28,235 nucleotides of DNA from Acanthaster planci. Lineage: Eukaryota > Echinodermata > Asteroidea > Valvatida > Acanthasteridae. The stretch covers positions 2,925-31,159 of the forward strand of contig NW_019091593.1 in the NCBI RefSeq assembly GCF_001949145.1, written 5' to 3'. Under the pieces are notes generated by a model, which was not told where the DNA came from, searched no databases, and saw only the letters and a program-made list of their open reading frames with translations. The position numbers were made by a program, and so were the translations under genes. Shown here one piece after another: positions 1 through 9,470 of the stretch (position 1 is its first letter; each line of letters opens with the position of its first letter).

Positions 1-430
1 AAGGGTGGCTAAGGGGTAAGCTTCCGTCCATTTGGTAAAGTAGTCATAGACCGCTATAATGTACCGCTTACTTTCATCTGTCAATCGCAATGACCCAGTA
101 ATATTTATCACCGCTCTCTCTGGAGGTACGCCAACAATCTGTTGTTTCAGCAAAGCCTTACGGTAGTTTGTCGGAGGTTTGTGCTTGGCACACTCCAAAC
201 ACCATTTGCACCAAAGGTCAACAGACGCTTTCAGATTCGGCCAGTAGAATCTGGCTTTCACCTTATCGTACAATTTCTTTGCACAGAGATATCCCACGGG
301 TGGGAGAGTTGTGTAAGTGGTGCAGAAGATGTTTTTGCAGCTTGGCAGGTACCACCGACCAAAAAAGAACTTCCTTACCAGTGTCGTCTTCCCATTTCTT
401 ATATAGAGTGCCCTCCTTCAGGCAAAGCTG
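1..430 (-). pseudogene. Gypsy-1 integrase: H2C2 zinc finger and start of catalytic core
   Basis: On the minus strand the region encodes a zinc-binding HHCC-type finger (H near 330 and a WCKWCLECAKHK stretch around 185-215), followed by the first part of the DDE core ending in DYFTKWTEAYPL at the window edge. Integrase joins element DNA ends to the host chromosome. The residue that is normally the first catalytic Asp, in a D-x-x-G context, reads Asn here (INITG near 100). A frame change is needed between the finger's His pair and its Cys pair, so the copy is not functional as read. The core continues outside the window. Confidence 0.78.
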
Positions 431-1061
431 ATCCCATACACCCTACAGAGTCTTCACTTCACCCCCTTCAGGGGATATCTCTGACCATTTTGGTTTGGGA
501 TCCTTGGACTCAATCCAACTGATAAACATTCGGAGCATGGAGCAATTGCTCTTGCCGCACCTCTTGGTTGGTCATACCATGCAGGTAACCAGTTGGACCT
601 TACCACCCGCACAGCCTGATTGACTTGTTTGATTGGCTGAGTCCATTTGGTTTTGCAACTCCTACTTGTCAGTGTCTTTCAGACCAGTTCCAGTCTCGGA
701 TGGTGACAATGTTTCTATTGAGGCACAACTCTTCTGTGAGTCTTGGGTCGTACTTTCGCTGGGAATGTGTTCGCAGTGCCTACATGAAATTCTAGACATG
801 GCGTCTGCGTTCCCGTGCTTGCGCCTGGTCAACTTGGAATTTGTATTCCGCCAAAACTTGAAGCCACCTTGCCACTTGCCCGACTGGTTCCTTGAACCTG
901 AACAGCCATTTTAGCACACCACGGTCAGTGCGGGTTATGAACTTCTGTCCATATGTAGACTAGAGGTAGGGTTGGAACTGTTTCACAAGACAAACAAGAG
1001 CCAGTAGTTCTTCATGCGTCACACAGTAGTTTCTTTTGCTTTTCGTCATAGATCTGCTCGC

Positions 1062-1448
1062 TTACGCTATCACATTTTCAGCTCCACCCTGCTGCTGAGA
1101 CAGGACAGCCCCTATTCCAAAGATACTAGCATCGGTATTTAGTATGAACTGGGCTGTCATGGAAGAGTACGTGAGAATTGGTGACGAAACTAGTATGCGT
1201 TTCAGGGCATCAAACGCCAGTTGGCATTCGTTTGACCAGTCGAAAGCACACCGCATCTCCGTCACTTTTATGTAGTGGTCTGGCCAACTTGGAAAAACCC
1301 TGCACAAATCGACAATAATAAGACTGTGGAGTTCATGCACACTAATAGGAACAGACCAGTCTTGGACTTTCTTGACCTTTGCCGGGTCTGTCTTTACACC
1401 TTCGTCCAACACAAGATGTCCGAGGTAGGCCACTTGTCGTTGAAACAC
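1062..1448 (-). pseudogene. Gypsy-1 RT connection and RNase H N-terminal part
   Basis: A minus-strand open frame of 128 codons starts at the RT thumb/connection (FQRQVAYLGHLVLDEGVKTD) and runs into RNase H (FDWSNECQLAFDALK, then LNTDASIFGIGAVLSQ). RNase H degrades the RNA of the RNA-DNA hybrid during reverse transcription. The first catalytic Asp (TDAS) is retained. The expected hydrophobic stretch after the LRSF position reads HELHSLIIVDLCRVF, which departs from the usual LLGLANYYRRFI and suggests local damage. The frame stops soon after QQQGGAENVIA, and recognisable RNase H continues past that stop (SKRNYCVTHEELLALV). Confidence 0.85.
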
Positions 1449-1646
1449 GTGACATTTCTTGGGCTGTAGTTTTAATCCTGCTGCCTAGATCCTTGCCAGA
1501 ATTTGCTGTAGGCGCTCTAGGTGTTCTTCAAAAGTACGGCTGTAGACAATTACGTCATCCAGATAGACAAGTCTGCCACTGCGGAGGACTCGTTCCATAA
1601 GTCGTTCAAACGACAACGGGGTATTACACAGTGCAAAGGACATTCC

Positions 1647-2235
1647 CTAAAACTGGTTAAGGCCACAGTGGGTTCCAAACGCCGTCTTCTCTTTATGATC
1701 CTCGTCCATGGGCAGCTGCCAATAACCTAATGCAAGATCTAGCGTCGTGAAGTACCTGGAGCCAGAGAGGGTGTCTAGGGTTTCATCGATACGCGGAATA
1801 GGGTGTGCATCTTTCAGTGTCACAGCATTCAGGAACCTGTAGTCCACACAGAGCCTTACACTGCCATCTGTCTTCCGGACCAGTACAACGACAGAGCCCA
1901 AGGTCCCAAAGCTGGCTTAACAAAGCCACTTTCAGCATTGGCACAACTTCCTCCTCCACCACAGCTCTCTGATGAATTGGCAACCGTCTGGCTGGTTGCT
2001 TAATTGGAGTGGCAGATCCCGTTTCAATTTGGTGCTTAGCCAGGTTTGTACAGCCCAAGTTCTCCGCCCGACTGAGCATTGGTGCTGAAAACCGCACCAA
2101 CAGTTCTTTCAGATGGATTGTCTGATCCCCTCTAGGGTTCCACAACCCCTTTGGTAGAAGTCTTCAAGATGAGGTGGAAGTGGAGACTTTTCTTCCGGGT
2201 GGCCAGTTTTGTTTCCTCCCACGTTGACCAAGTTT
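1647..2235 (-). pseudogene. Gypsy-1 reverse transcriptase N-terminal half and pre-RT spacer
   Basis: The minus strand shows the conserved Gypsy pre-RT segment (KHQIETGSATPIKQPARRLP near 1985-2045) in one frame and the RT fingers and palm (VVLVRKTDGSVRLCVDYR, then YFTTLDLALGYWQLPM) in the overlapping next frame. A frameshift therefore lies near 1900. Spacer coding with PPHLEDFYQRG can be followed up to about 2235, after which similarity stops. The role is RNA-templated DNA synthesis. The YLDD box lies just beyond this entry, near 1565. Confidence 0.87.
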
Positions 2236-2815
2236 AAGTGCTTATAGGGTCGTCATGAGAGTCAGTATTGATTCAGTGTTGTTACCAACTTTTTCGAAAG
2301 AACGACCGAGAAGGTTGCGATAGAATTGTAAGCTAACTGTTGACTGAATTGGAGAATGAAAAGCAGACTATTATACTAATACTGAATACTGAGGAGCTGT
2401 ACAATGATGCAGCACTTATATATAGTTAGAAACAGAAAGGAAACTTAAGAAAGGAAAGTCTTAGTCACATGTCTTAGCTGCATTCTTAGAACAATGACTG
2501 TGAATGAATAATTTCACCTTAAAGCGAAGTCCTTGATGGATGATAGTACAAGCTTAAATGAAGTATCGTGAAGTGTGCCTAGCCTCTGGGCTAACAAGGT
2601 CAAATAGGCGGAAACAATATACACTGTACAAGACACTGCGTGGGTATACTCTTACAAGGAAAATGCAGTAAGTAATGTGTCTAAAATGGCAAACAGGATA
2701 TATACGGGAAATGAAAAAGTTATCAAAGTTAAAAATGAAGATTCTGAGAGCTAAATTCACTAAAAGAAATAAATGCAAATAATTCAAGTAATTGTGCAGA
2801 AAACGCTACATGCTC
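2236..2815. other. AT-rich segment interrupting Gypsy-1; possible solo LTR
   Basis: No protein similarity is visible, although both sides read as Gypsy-1 coding on the minus strand. The minus strand contains a TATA-like TATATATAA (near 2415-2425), so the stretch could be a solo LTR or small element inserted in the spacer. I could not identify convincing terminal repeats or a target-site duplication. Open frames of 60-80 codons here look like chance. Confidence 0.35.
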
Positions 2816-2817
2816 TA

Positions 2818-3260
2818 TCACTTCGGGCTGCCATGCAGGTTGCCCGTCAGTATAGCGGGCATCAACTGTGACATCAACTGTGTGGAGTGTCCTTCACAGA
2901 GTGTCACAGGATCGCTGATTGGATTTACCATTCTTACTGGCACTGTCTCTTCCTTCATATTAACTAGCGACGAGGCAACCATCAGGTTTCCCCTTTGAAC
3001 CTGCCCAAGTGCGGGTTCAATCACCCCATAAGCCACACCAACGTGACTTCCTCCCAGGCGTCCGGCAGTAACCATCTCAGTCTGCTGAGGGATGATGACT
3101 GTTTACTTTACATTCATGCGGTAACATTTCTGGTGCTCCTCAGTATTCCCAGGGATATTTTGGTTCCCCTCCATTCCAGACTTTTCCTGTTGATGTAAAT
3201 GATGCAGCTCTGCTCGCAGAAACTTCAACTCCCAAGAGAACATCTTTGCTAATATCAGCT
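2818..3260 (-). pseudogene. Gypsy-1 protease C-terminus and downstream spacer fragment
   Basis: A minus-strand frame of about 85 codons contains LMVASSLVNMKEETVPVR followed by MVNPISDPVTLCEG. This is the segment that follows the aspartic protease in many Gypsy polyproteins (pattern LVARxLVxx...VPVRxxNPxxxPVTLxxG). Just upstream on the same strand, VLLGVEFLRA near 3230-3255 fits the conserved protease end (LLGxDFL). The active-site DTG is not found. Placement directly upstream of the RT spacer supports one element interrupted at 2236-2815. The family is fairly clear, the domain limits are not. Confidence 0.6.
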
Positions 3261-4298
3261 TAGCAGGACCGGTTAGCAAAACTGCTAGGTACTGCAGCTT
3301 ACCCCTTTCACTACCAAGACATATTTCTCAATTATGAATTGGTGACCACACTCAGTACACTGTCATGACAAGCTCGTGAACGGCTGGACCGTACAACCTG
3401 TGTAATGCTACACGGAGACAGTCTGCCCGTGCCTAACATATAGCAGCATACAAAGTGCCCTATAGCAACACACACCAAAGCGAGAACAAGAAGAACTCAT
3501 GTCTACACAGCTTCGCTGAACTAGCATAATGATACAAAGAGCCAGCTAGCTCCACCTACGTGCTAGCTCGCCTTGATCACGCGCAAACCAAAGAGCTTAC
3601 TACCTACACAGAGTGCTATACGCTCCGCCCATCCTGACGTAACAGGACATGTACACACTACACCAGTCATCATTATTATGCACAACAAAGTTACGAAAGT
3701 TTGTACACTTTCTGCTACACCACTTTGACGTCAGCATGCCAACCATGTGCTAACGTGTTGGCGATTGGTTATAACTGACGTCACGCTGCTGACGCTACGC
3801 TGACATAAGCATACAAGATACACTTTGATGTCGGCATGCCAACTAGAGTATCCAGTTTGTAAGTGTGACGTCATTTCAGTTTAAACCACGCCCACTGCAC
3901 GTACACTGCACATAAAGTTACATCCATTGATTGCTCTTTATATGGATCCATATGGAACTAGAAGTTAACGTGCAACTTCAGCGATCATCCAAAGGGAGAC
4001 CACAAATCGTGGCGTGTCCGCCTTTAAGACGAATGAAGTCACTTAACGAACCGAATACCAACGTTGCACAGATGCTAAGATACAGTATGCAAGTTGATGT
4101 CAGCATGCCCCATATATGCGCCGATGTTGGCGATTGGTTTGTATACATGTATTTCACATTGGGATATGCCAGCTGTGTGCCAACGTTGGTAATGAGTTCG
4201 TATATATATTCACGGACCCTCTACTCAAACGTTTCAGTAGAGGTTCCATGGTATATTTGGCGTCAAATACGTTGCGCGTTAGTGTTATACAGTGTCGT
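3261..4298. other. Non-coding interval with spaced CRE-like palindromes
   Basis: No gene is recognisable. The 3720-4140 part contains direct repeats of a CACTTTGAYGTCRGCATGCC word and three perfect TGACGTCA palindromes. The rest is unassigned. A 140-codon frame (3931-4353) lacks any recognisable motif and overlaps the repeats, so I do not call it a gene. Confidence 0.5.
3721..4140. repeat. Short direct repeats with TGACGTCA and CCAAT-type words
   Basis: TGACGTCA occurs at 3726-3733, 3776-3783 and 3866-3873, and degenerate forms sit at 3826-3833 (TGATGTCG) and 4095-4102 (TGATGTCA). The word GTCAGCATGCC or a near copy follows at 3726, 3826 and 4095. GGCGATTGGTT (an inverted CCAAT box) recurs at 3760-3770 and 4129-4139. 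TGACGTCA is the known CREB/ATF site. Whether this is a promoter, an LTR or a satellite-like repeat is not settled by sequence alone. Confidence 0.55.
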
Positions 4299-5094
4299 AT
4301 TATCCAGCCAGCTGCCGGATAGGTTTACACCCCAAGCGCAAGGCTCTCACTAATACGACCGAATTAACAGACGACGACACTGTCTCTGTTGTTTGCTCTA
4401 TAACTGACTAAATCTTTATTGAAGCTAGCTCTCCTCAAAAACTGATGTCAGTGAGTGTAATCCGATGGGTCGATGGACTAATTTGATGGATTGACGGACC
4501 CCTGTAATATTAGGGAAAAACACATTAACATGTAGATAATACAGCAATTATTACATACACATTGCATGGTGCAAACAGTGTGTACACACGTACACTTGTA
4601 GCTGTTAACAGTTAGGATCACTGAAGGAATAACACTTTCTTGAGCGGACAGTCTTTGTCTTCAAACCCAAAACATCTAAGGTGACAGTCTACACATAAAA
4701 CACCATAAAATGACTTACCGCACACAAAGTAAAAAACTCTTAATCTCTGTTAGTGGACATGTACTAACTTTGAAATCTGGCATACAAAATAATGTAAAAA
4801 TACTTGCAAAAGTCACAGTGTGATACTGCTTGGACTATAAATATATAATTCAGGAGCTAACCTGGATATGATAAGCTTCAATTAAACATATTCAGACGCC
4901 TCTTGAGCTGTATAATAGAACAGACATTTAGCCTTGCAAGGTGTCCAAACATCATCATCAATCACAAACTAGGGCATTGTTAAATTGAGTGTGCGAAACA
5001 AGGGGGTAATCAGAACAAGTGGAAGAAAGTTCACTGTTTTACATCATAAAAACAAGCAATACAAGTCCATCAACATTAGAAGTAACACAGTTTA
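4299..5094. repeat. Left copy of duplicated non-coding block (block X)
   Basis: This stretch matches 27245-28235 over nearly its whole length with small indels. Shared words include TTATCCAGCCAGCTG, AACTTTGAAATCTGGCATAC, TTAGCCTTGCAAGGTGTCC and ACAAGTCCATCAACATTAGA. It contains about one unit plus a partial unit of a 21-bp minisatellite at 4476-4499. No coding potential is visible. It lies on the left side of the CPT2 5' duplicate, as its partner lies on the right side of the CPT2 gene. Confidence 0.8.
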
Positions 5095-5996
5095 CAATAT
5101 ACTAAGTCGTCAAAATAAACTCAAAATGAAGTTACATACATGAAAATTACAACTAGAAAACTAAGGACAGCAACTCACTCCATATTGTTACATGGAGCTG
5201 TGTCAACTTGAGTGTCCGGCTATTGACCAGTGGTCTGCTGGGTGGTTTGGGGGCACATGAATTCTGGCCCTGGCATAGGCCTTTAAATGCCCTTTGGAAT
5301 CTGTTGATGGACATCTGTCAAGAATACGATTGGTCTTTCACATGTTTGACCAAACCTTCCTCAAAATTTTATTTGCATGTGAACGTCCCCATCAGTCAAA
5401 TCTTTTTTCAGCGTGTAACTCTGCTAATCAGCAGAATCAGCAGATTTGATCCCAGGTCCCAACAACCTGCAAACCCCATTTTGATTAATATCCCAAACAA
5501 TTGAAACTGACATTCTGTTTTTAAAAATACTGGGACCGTGGGAAAGTTACCCTAAAAACAATGGATTGGGTTAGCAAGTGGGGGTTAACATTATGACCTC
5601 CATCATTGCATACCGCAGATGGTTCCATTTGGGTTACATACGGTTGGAAAATATCCTTGGTACAAGGGAAGTAGAATAAGAAAAGCAAGATAACCCACCA
5701 GAAATGTACATTTTGTCATTTCCTGACATACAGTATGCATGACTTTCGGGTTTCACCGTCGTGCTGATGTTGGTGGATTGTTGTGTATTTTGAGAGGTTT
5801 TATATGCCAACGCAAATACGTTTTTTCGATTTTGTGAATAAAAAGAGAAGGCAACTTGTTAACGTGTCAACTATGAAGGTACACCTTTTATAATACTTGG
5901 AGTCTGTTAATTCGAACACTCTAACAGCAACGTTACAGTTACAGTTTCGGCACGATTCGAGAAACCATTGGTGAACTGCAGCTGTGGTCATGTACT
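5095..5996. other. Unassigned interval
   Basis: One 98-codon plus-strand frame (5208-5504) is open but shows no domain, signal peptide or splice context that I recognise. The rest is non-coding. Similarity to the right-hand CPT2 duplicate begins only at about 5997. Confidence 0.4.
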
Positions 5997-6206
5997 GGTA
6001 GCCAACATAAGGCTTCATTATTGCCATGACGTCTCATCTTTTTCGCCACATGGTAATAGTACACGCATAATACTAGGAAAGAAGCTGCAGCACATACAAA
6101 TTTTATTAAATAACCATGTGCGTGAATACATGACTTATTCTTGACAAAATGCTTCACATCAGTGAAAAAATTCATTGCTTAATTGTGTTTAGTTTATCTC
6201 TATCAG

Positions 6207-6660
6207 AGAGCTCTATGTTCACGGAGGACAAGGTGGTTTCAAAAGTAAGCCACTTTTCAGGCTTTTTTGAGATAACTGTTCATGCTTTTATACAAGAATT
6301 AAATGCACAATAACCTTAAGTTATTAAGATGTCCTCTGCTGACTGAAATACTCGCAGTAATTTGTGCACCAGAATTAACTGCCATTACAAGTAAACTCAT
6401 GGTAAAGGAGTGAAATTTAGCTGCCAATTCATTAATGAATACAAGAAAATTTAATGGAGAACAAATACATCTATTACATAGCCATATTTGTACAACAGGT
6501 CCTCCAGATCTGTTGCTTTGTCAACAGGCTATCTTCAGATCCTGAGTCCTGTCCCCACCAATGCTCTTCCAACCAGCTTTCCCTCAACTGCCCATACTCT
6601 CTTTGCAAGACATCTGCCAGAGTTATCTCGCTACTCAGCTCATGCTTGTCATCAGTACCC
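6207..6660 (+). pseudogene. CPT2: CPT2 5' exon duplicate, disrupted
   Basis: The first exon relic, 6207-6244, has the same 38-nt length as its partner at 14322-14359 and stays open in the same frame (ELYVHGGQGGFK against KLCVYGGHGGFK). Its donor changed from AAG|GTAAGC to AAA|GTAAGC. The second exon relic starts after CAG at 6499 and retains PAFPQLPILSLQDICQSYL from CPT2. It has a 23-nt insertion after CCAGATC, a one-base insertion in CCCACCAATG that shifts the frame, and loss of its 3' half together with the splice donor. The third exon is missing altogether. It cannot encode the N-terminal part of CPT2 as read. Confidence 0.85.
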
Positions 6661-6984
6661 TGTTTTATGTACAGTACAATATTGGTTCTTGTAAAAATTT
6701 CCTAACCCAAAATTCAGAGAAAAAGAAGCAAGCAACTGTGAAAGTGTGTTCAACGTGATCATTGTTTACTGGTGAGAAGATAAATTACATGTACCACACG
6801 GCGATTGTACCAATGCCGTGCTTTTTTCATATAACCAACATTTTGCCTGTACTTAACAAAGGCACTGGCGAACCCAAAAAAATTGAATAACGCTTTACTA
6901 ACAGAAAGTGATAACCTCACAGTCACAAGTCGTGCACAATGTGGCCAATCAAAGGCCATCAGCCCTTTCCACAGTCCTACCCAT

Positions 6985-7195
6985 AGAGCCGGCCACTACC
7001 TAGGCATATTTCCCTAGAGGGTGCATTACATCTGCTAAGAGTTCACACAATAGGCTACCAAACGTGCCTTGCGACATGCCCACCATCTTATCTTCTCCTT
7101 TTCTCTTGGCAGTGAATGGTGCCAGATCGTAAAATTTCCCGGCTCACATTTCTCTGGTTTATCTCCACCATCCTTTATCGATATCGGCTTGTATA
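6985..7195 (+). mobile_element. DIRS terminal repeat fragment in the left duplicate
   Basis: The sequence starting at AGAGCCGGCCACTACC matches the DIRS 5' terminal repeat at 17063-17260 and, as reverse complement, the 3' repeat around 20965-21095 (shared TCACACAATA, CCACTACCTA, CCATCTTATCTTCTCCTTTT). The rest of the DIRS element is absent: Gypsy-2 coding begins within 50 bases. Confidence 0.75.
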
Positions 7196-7241
7196 TAGGT
7201 TACAAAGTGTATGTCCCCCATACCAGTTAATCTCCTGACCT

Positions 7242-7437
7242 TTGTACCGCAAGGTGAAAGATGACCTGACAGATCTCCTCAATCGGGGATTGATCCAGAA
7301 ATCTTCATCCAACTATTCCTCACCAGATGTGTGCACAAGGACAAAGGACAGCTCCCTCAGACTTTGTGTTGACTATAGACAACTAAATTTGAAGACCATT
7401 TCAGACAGGCAACCCATCCCACGCATACAGGATATTA
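7242..7437 (+). pseudogene. Gypsy-2 reverse transcriptase, N-terminal fragment
   Basis: The frame reads YRKVKDDLTDLLNRGLIQKS, a degraded SPVV segment, then SLRLCVDYRQLNLKTISDRQ and PIPRIQDIM, the fingers and early palm of Gypsy RT. The open frame runs on into the nested element, where it loses all similarity. The VDYR and PIPR motifs are intact. The breakpoint at 7438 is exact at the protein level. Confidence 0.88.
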
Positions 7438-7697
7438 TGGCGCCGGCGGGTTCGGCCGGTGGGGGCGCCAGCTCAGACGCGCATGGAACTAGCTTGCTGC
7501 CCCCGTTGGTATGCGAACGGCCTGCGGCTTTCCCGCCTCGCACCTGCGCAGTCCCCGTCTAGACACCTCGTGTTAGCAGCTTTGTGTGTCGGACAGCCCT
7601 TTTGCTTTTGTCAAAATAAGCAGAGCAGTTTTGTCCGGAACGGAAATTTTGAGCCAGACCGAGTCAGCGTCAGAGCCCATATACAGGACACACTACA
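7438..7697 (+). repeat. Left LTR of Gypsy-3 (about 260 bp)
   Basis: It begins TGGCGCCGGCGGG at the point where Gypsy-2 coding stops, and ends ATACAGGACACACTACA. Two bases later TGGTGGCAGCAGCG follows, which fits a primer-binding site starting TGG. The last 29 bp recur at 10283-10311 next to the resumed Gypsy-2 coding, which marks both ends of the element. Confidence 0.7.
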
Positions 7698-7699
7698 AC

Positions 7700-7716
7700 T
7701 GGTGGCAGCAGCGAGA
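7700..7716 (+). other. Candidate primer-binding site of Gypsy-3
   Basis: TGGTGGCAGCAGCG starts two bases after the LTR's terminal CA. LTR elements prime reverse transcription from a tRNA 3' end, whose CCA pairs with TGG. The matching tRNA was not identified. Confidence 0.45.
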
Positions 7717-7750
7717 CGCTGGATACAAGAAAATCAGGTAAATTCTTCGC

Positions 7751-7906
7751 CTTTTCTGTGCCATGGATTTGGTGAATGATTTGGGTCGGGTGCCGGACTC
7801 GCTGGACAGCGGCAGCACTCACCTGGGTTGGTGGGCGAGCTGGATTCGTTCCTCGCGGGGAAATCTGGAACAGTTATCCAGGAGCTGGGGGTGGAAATTT
7901 GAGGGT
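7751..7906 (+). pseudogene. Gypsy-3 gag start, copy 1 (55-bp deletion)
   Basis: A start codon at 7763 opens MDLVNDLGRVPDSLDSGST, a likely beginning of the structural polyprotein because it lies about 60 bp after the primer-binding site. Compared with the second copy at 10074-10284, 55 bp are missing after GGCAGCAC, which shifts the frame. The downstream reading to 8020 is therefore probably out of frame. A TGA follows GVEI in the original frame in both copies. Confidence 0.55.
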
Positions 7907-8114
7907 ATCGAGTGCGCGGTGTGGGAACATTTTTGGTTAGGAGAATGGGCCACTCCTGCGCAGTCCCCGGGCGACTTCCCCCCTCTCAAAGTCGATGGGG
8001 CGAGGAAGGTGCGGTTCTGATTGGAGTACAACCATTTCGCCCTGGTTGCTGAGAATTAGGGGGCGGGGCATTGCCCCGCGACATCCCCCAACCCCTCACT
8101 AGTACGCCCATCAC

Positions 8115-8545
8115 CGGCTTCCATGGGGCGCCCTCTGGCGGCGGGGCACACTGGGAGAAGCATTCCAGTTGGAGTGGCGTCAGGGTGGGCCCGCTGCTGA
8201 GGGGTCCCGATGGGAGCCGGTTGGAAATTCATTCATGTCTTGTGGTAGCGTTGGGGCACCCTCTCGCAGTACCGTGGTGGCCGAAAGAACGTTCCTCTCG
8301 GAGCGCGGCCGGACGGCTGCCGAGGGGTTGGAGCCCCGGCGCGAGATAGCTGAAGCTTGTAATACTGGTTATAGTATTGGGGCGTCCTCTTGCAGCGCCA
8401 CGGTGGCTCAGGAAGCTTCCCACTTGCGGGGCCCCGGTGTGAACTGATGGGAGCTAGCGGGCCAGTAGCAGATTTCGGGGTGCCCTCACGCACCGGGGAT
8501 GTGGCTGGCGTGGTGCACCGCCTGGAGCGCTGTGAGGCCGCGGCC
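8115..8545 (+). repeat. Degenerate tandem repeats, about 96-129 bp period
   Basis: Related segments begin near 8125, 8252, 8381 and 8477, each with GGGGYRCCCTC followed by a GCAG/GCGG and CGGTGGC-like core. At the protein level two neighbouring copies read VGAPSRSTVVAERT and IGASSCSATVAQEA in the same frame. This lies where gag or an early pol portion would be expected in Gypsy-3. Its function is unknown. Confidence 0.5.
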
Positions 8546-8639
8546 ACGGTCGTCAGGAGGGGGTTTCGAGATGGGCTAGTCATAGAGTTTGTGAGATATA
8601 TAGTCAGATGCGGGCACCCCCAAATTGCGATGGTTGGCA

Positions 8640-8765
8640 CGATTATGGCGCATCCCCACTTGGGGATCCGCACGCGTCTGCGTGAGGTGGATCCCCCTCG
8701 GATCCATGCACAGACACACGAGGCGCATCCCCACCCAAGGATCCGCACACGCTTGAGGCGGATGC
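8640..8765 (+). repeat. Pair of about 40-bp direct repeats in Gypsy-3
   Basis: GGCGCATCCCCAC..GGGATCCGCACGCG at about 8649-8690 returns as GGCGCATCCCCAC..AGGATCCGCACACG at about 8722-8763, a period near 73 bp, with a further GGTGGATCC between them. No function is assigned. Confidence 0.5.
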
Positions 8766-9470
8766 CTCGATTTTGGACGGGTTTCCCGAGGTCTTGGAAC
8801 TGAGCAAGCTAGCTCAGGAGCAGCAGGACGACCCGGAACTGGGACCGGTCTGTCAGTGGCTAGTGGCAGGGAGCGACCTGCCTGAGTGGGAGGACATCTC
8901 CGACCTCGGCGCCGGGGTCAAAAGCTGGTGGTCCAGATAGGACACACTGCGCCTATTCCGAGGAGTCTTGCAAGTGAAGTGGGCAAGGGCAGACTGGGGG
9001 CCCCCACCTGGAAGATTGCCGTCCTGCAGACCAGGGTGCCCGAGGTTTTACTTCTTGCCCACAATCACCGAACTGCTGGACACCTCGGGCCCGACTCAGG
9101 CAGGCTCCTGTGTATTGGAGGGATATGACACGGCAGGCTGAGGAGTGGTGCCAGAAGTGTCATCTCTGTGGTTCTAAGAAGTCCCCGCCTCGTCCCTGGA
9201 GAGCTCTGCTCCGACAATACCTGGTGGGGGCCCCATGGAGCAGATCACCATTGACCTCACTGGATGTCTGCCCCGAACCAAGGCCGGGTACACCAGCATA
9301 ATACGAAGTGGGTGGAGACGTTTCCCCTTCCGGATCAGACGGGCGAGACCTTGGCCAAGACCCTCCTGGAGCAGGTGATCACAGCAGGTGATGCTACCTG
9401 GGCAATGTGCAGCTCGGATGGTGGGAGCGCGCGGCCCGCAGAGCCCTGGCTGTAGAGGCGCCCGCGCGGG
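8766..9470 (+). pseudogene. Gypsy-3 pre-integrase region, H2C2 finger and start of integrase core
   Basis: Frames across this stretch give LAQEQQDDPELGPVCQWL and a DTLRLFRGVLQ segment, typical of the linker between RNase H and integrase. The finger follows (HNHRTAGHLG near 9062-9090, then WCQKCHLCGSKK near 9148-9180). The first core strand is ITIDLTGCLPRTKAGYT near 9243-9295 with the first catalytic Asp kept (9252-9254), then KWVETFPLPDQTGETLAKTL. The middle of the core after AGYTS is shortened, and no later catalytic Asp or Glu was found. At least two frame changes are needed. Confidence 0.82.

Larger units (their letters stand above)
1..2235 (-). mobile_element. Ty3/Gypsy retrotransposon pol (Gypsy-1), truncated by window edge
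   Basis: Read on the minus strand this encodes, in order, a pre-RT spacer, reverse transcriptase, RNase H, the H2C2 zinc finger of integrase and the start of the integrase core. This is the Gypsy order PR-RT-RH-IN. The protein copies element RNA into DNA and inserts it in the genome. Visible landmarks are the RT palm around 1647-1901 (CVDYRFLNAVTLKDAHPIPR), an intact YLDD catalytic box near 1555-1575, and the RNase H start with TDAS near 1130-1140. The reading frame is broken by a few stops and shifts, for example a stop just after GLNQF in the RT, so it is a fossil, though less decayed than the other Gypsy copies here. Integrase continues beyond base 1. Confidence 0.9.
5997..7195 (+). repeat. 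Left copy of a segmental duplication covering CPT2 5' exons
   Basis: The interval aligns in order with 13951-17260: the upstream CRE-like site, a 38-nt exon, the next exon, its flank, and the DIRS terminal repeat. Shared words include GCCACATGGTAATAGTAC, TGACTTATTCTTGACAAAAT and CACTACCTAGGCATATTTCC. Relative to the right copy it lacks about 115 bp at the end of exon 2, lacks about 960 bp containing exon 3, and lacks an LTR-like insertion. It is followed directly by a Gypsy element. Confidence 0.88.

Noticed and set aside
3931-4353. 140-codon open frame on the plus strand
   Set aside because: It overlaps the CRE repeat cluster and block X, has no motif, and its partner in the other X block is not open.
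5208-5504. 98-codon plus-strand frame
   Set aside because: No recognised domain, no conserved copy elsewhere in the window and no gene-like context.
5939-6175. Minus-strand frame with a hydrophobic stretch
   Set aside because: The region is the flank of the CPT2 duplicate; the right copy does not keep the frame.
7430-7440. Clear 5-bp target-site duplication for Gypsy-3
   Set aside because: Bases before TGGCGCC and after CGCTGCA do not match over five positions; only ATG is shared.
8233-8748. 171-codon minus-strand frame
   Set aside because: It is a shadow frame in GC-rich Gypsy-3 sequence, where stops are rare by composition.
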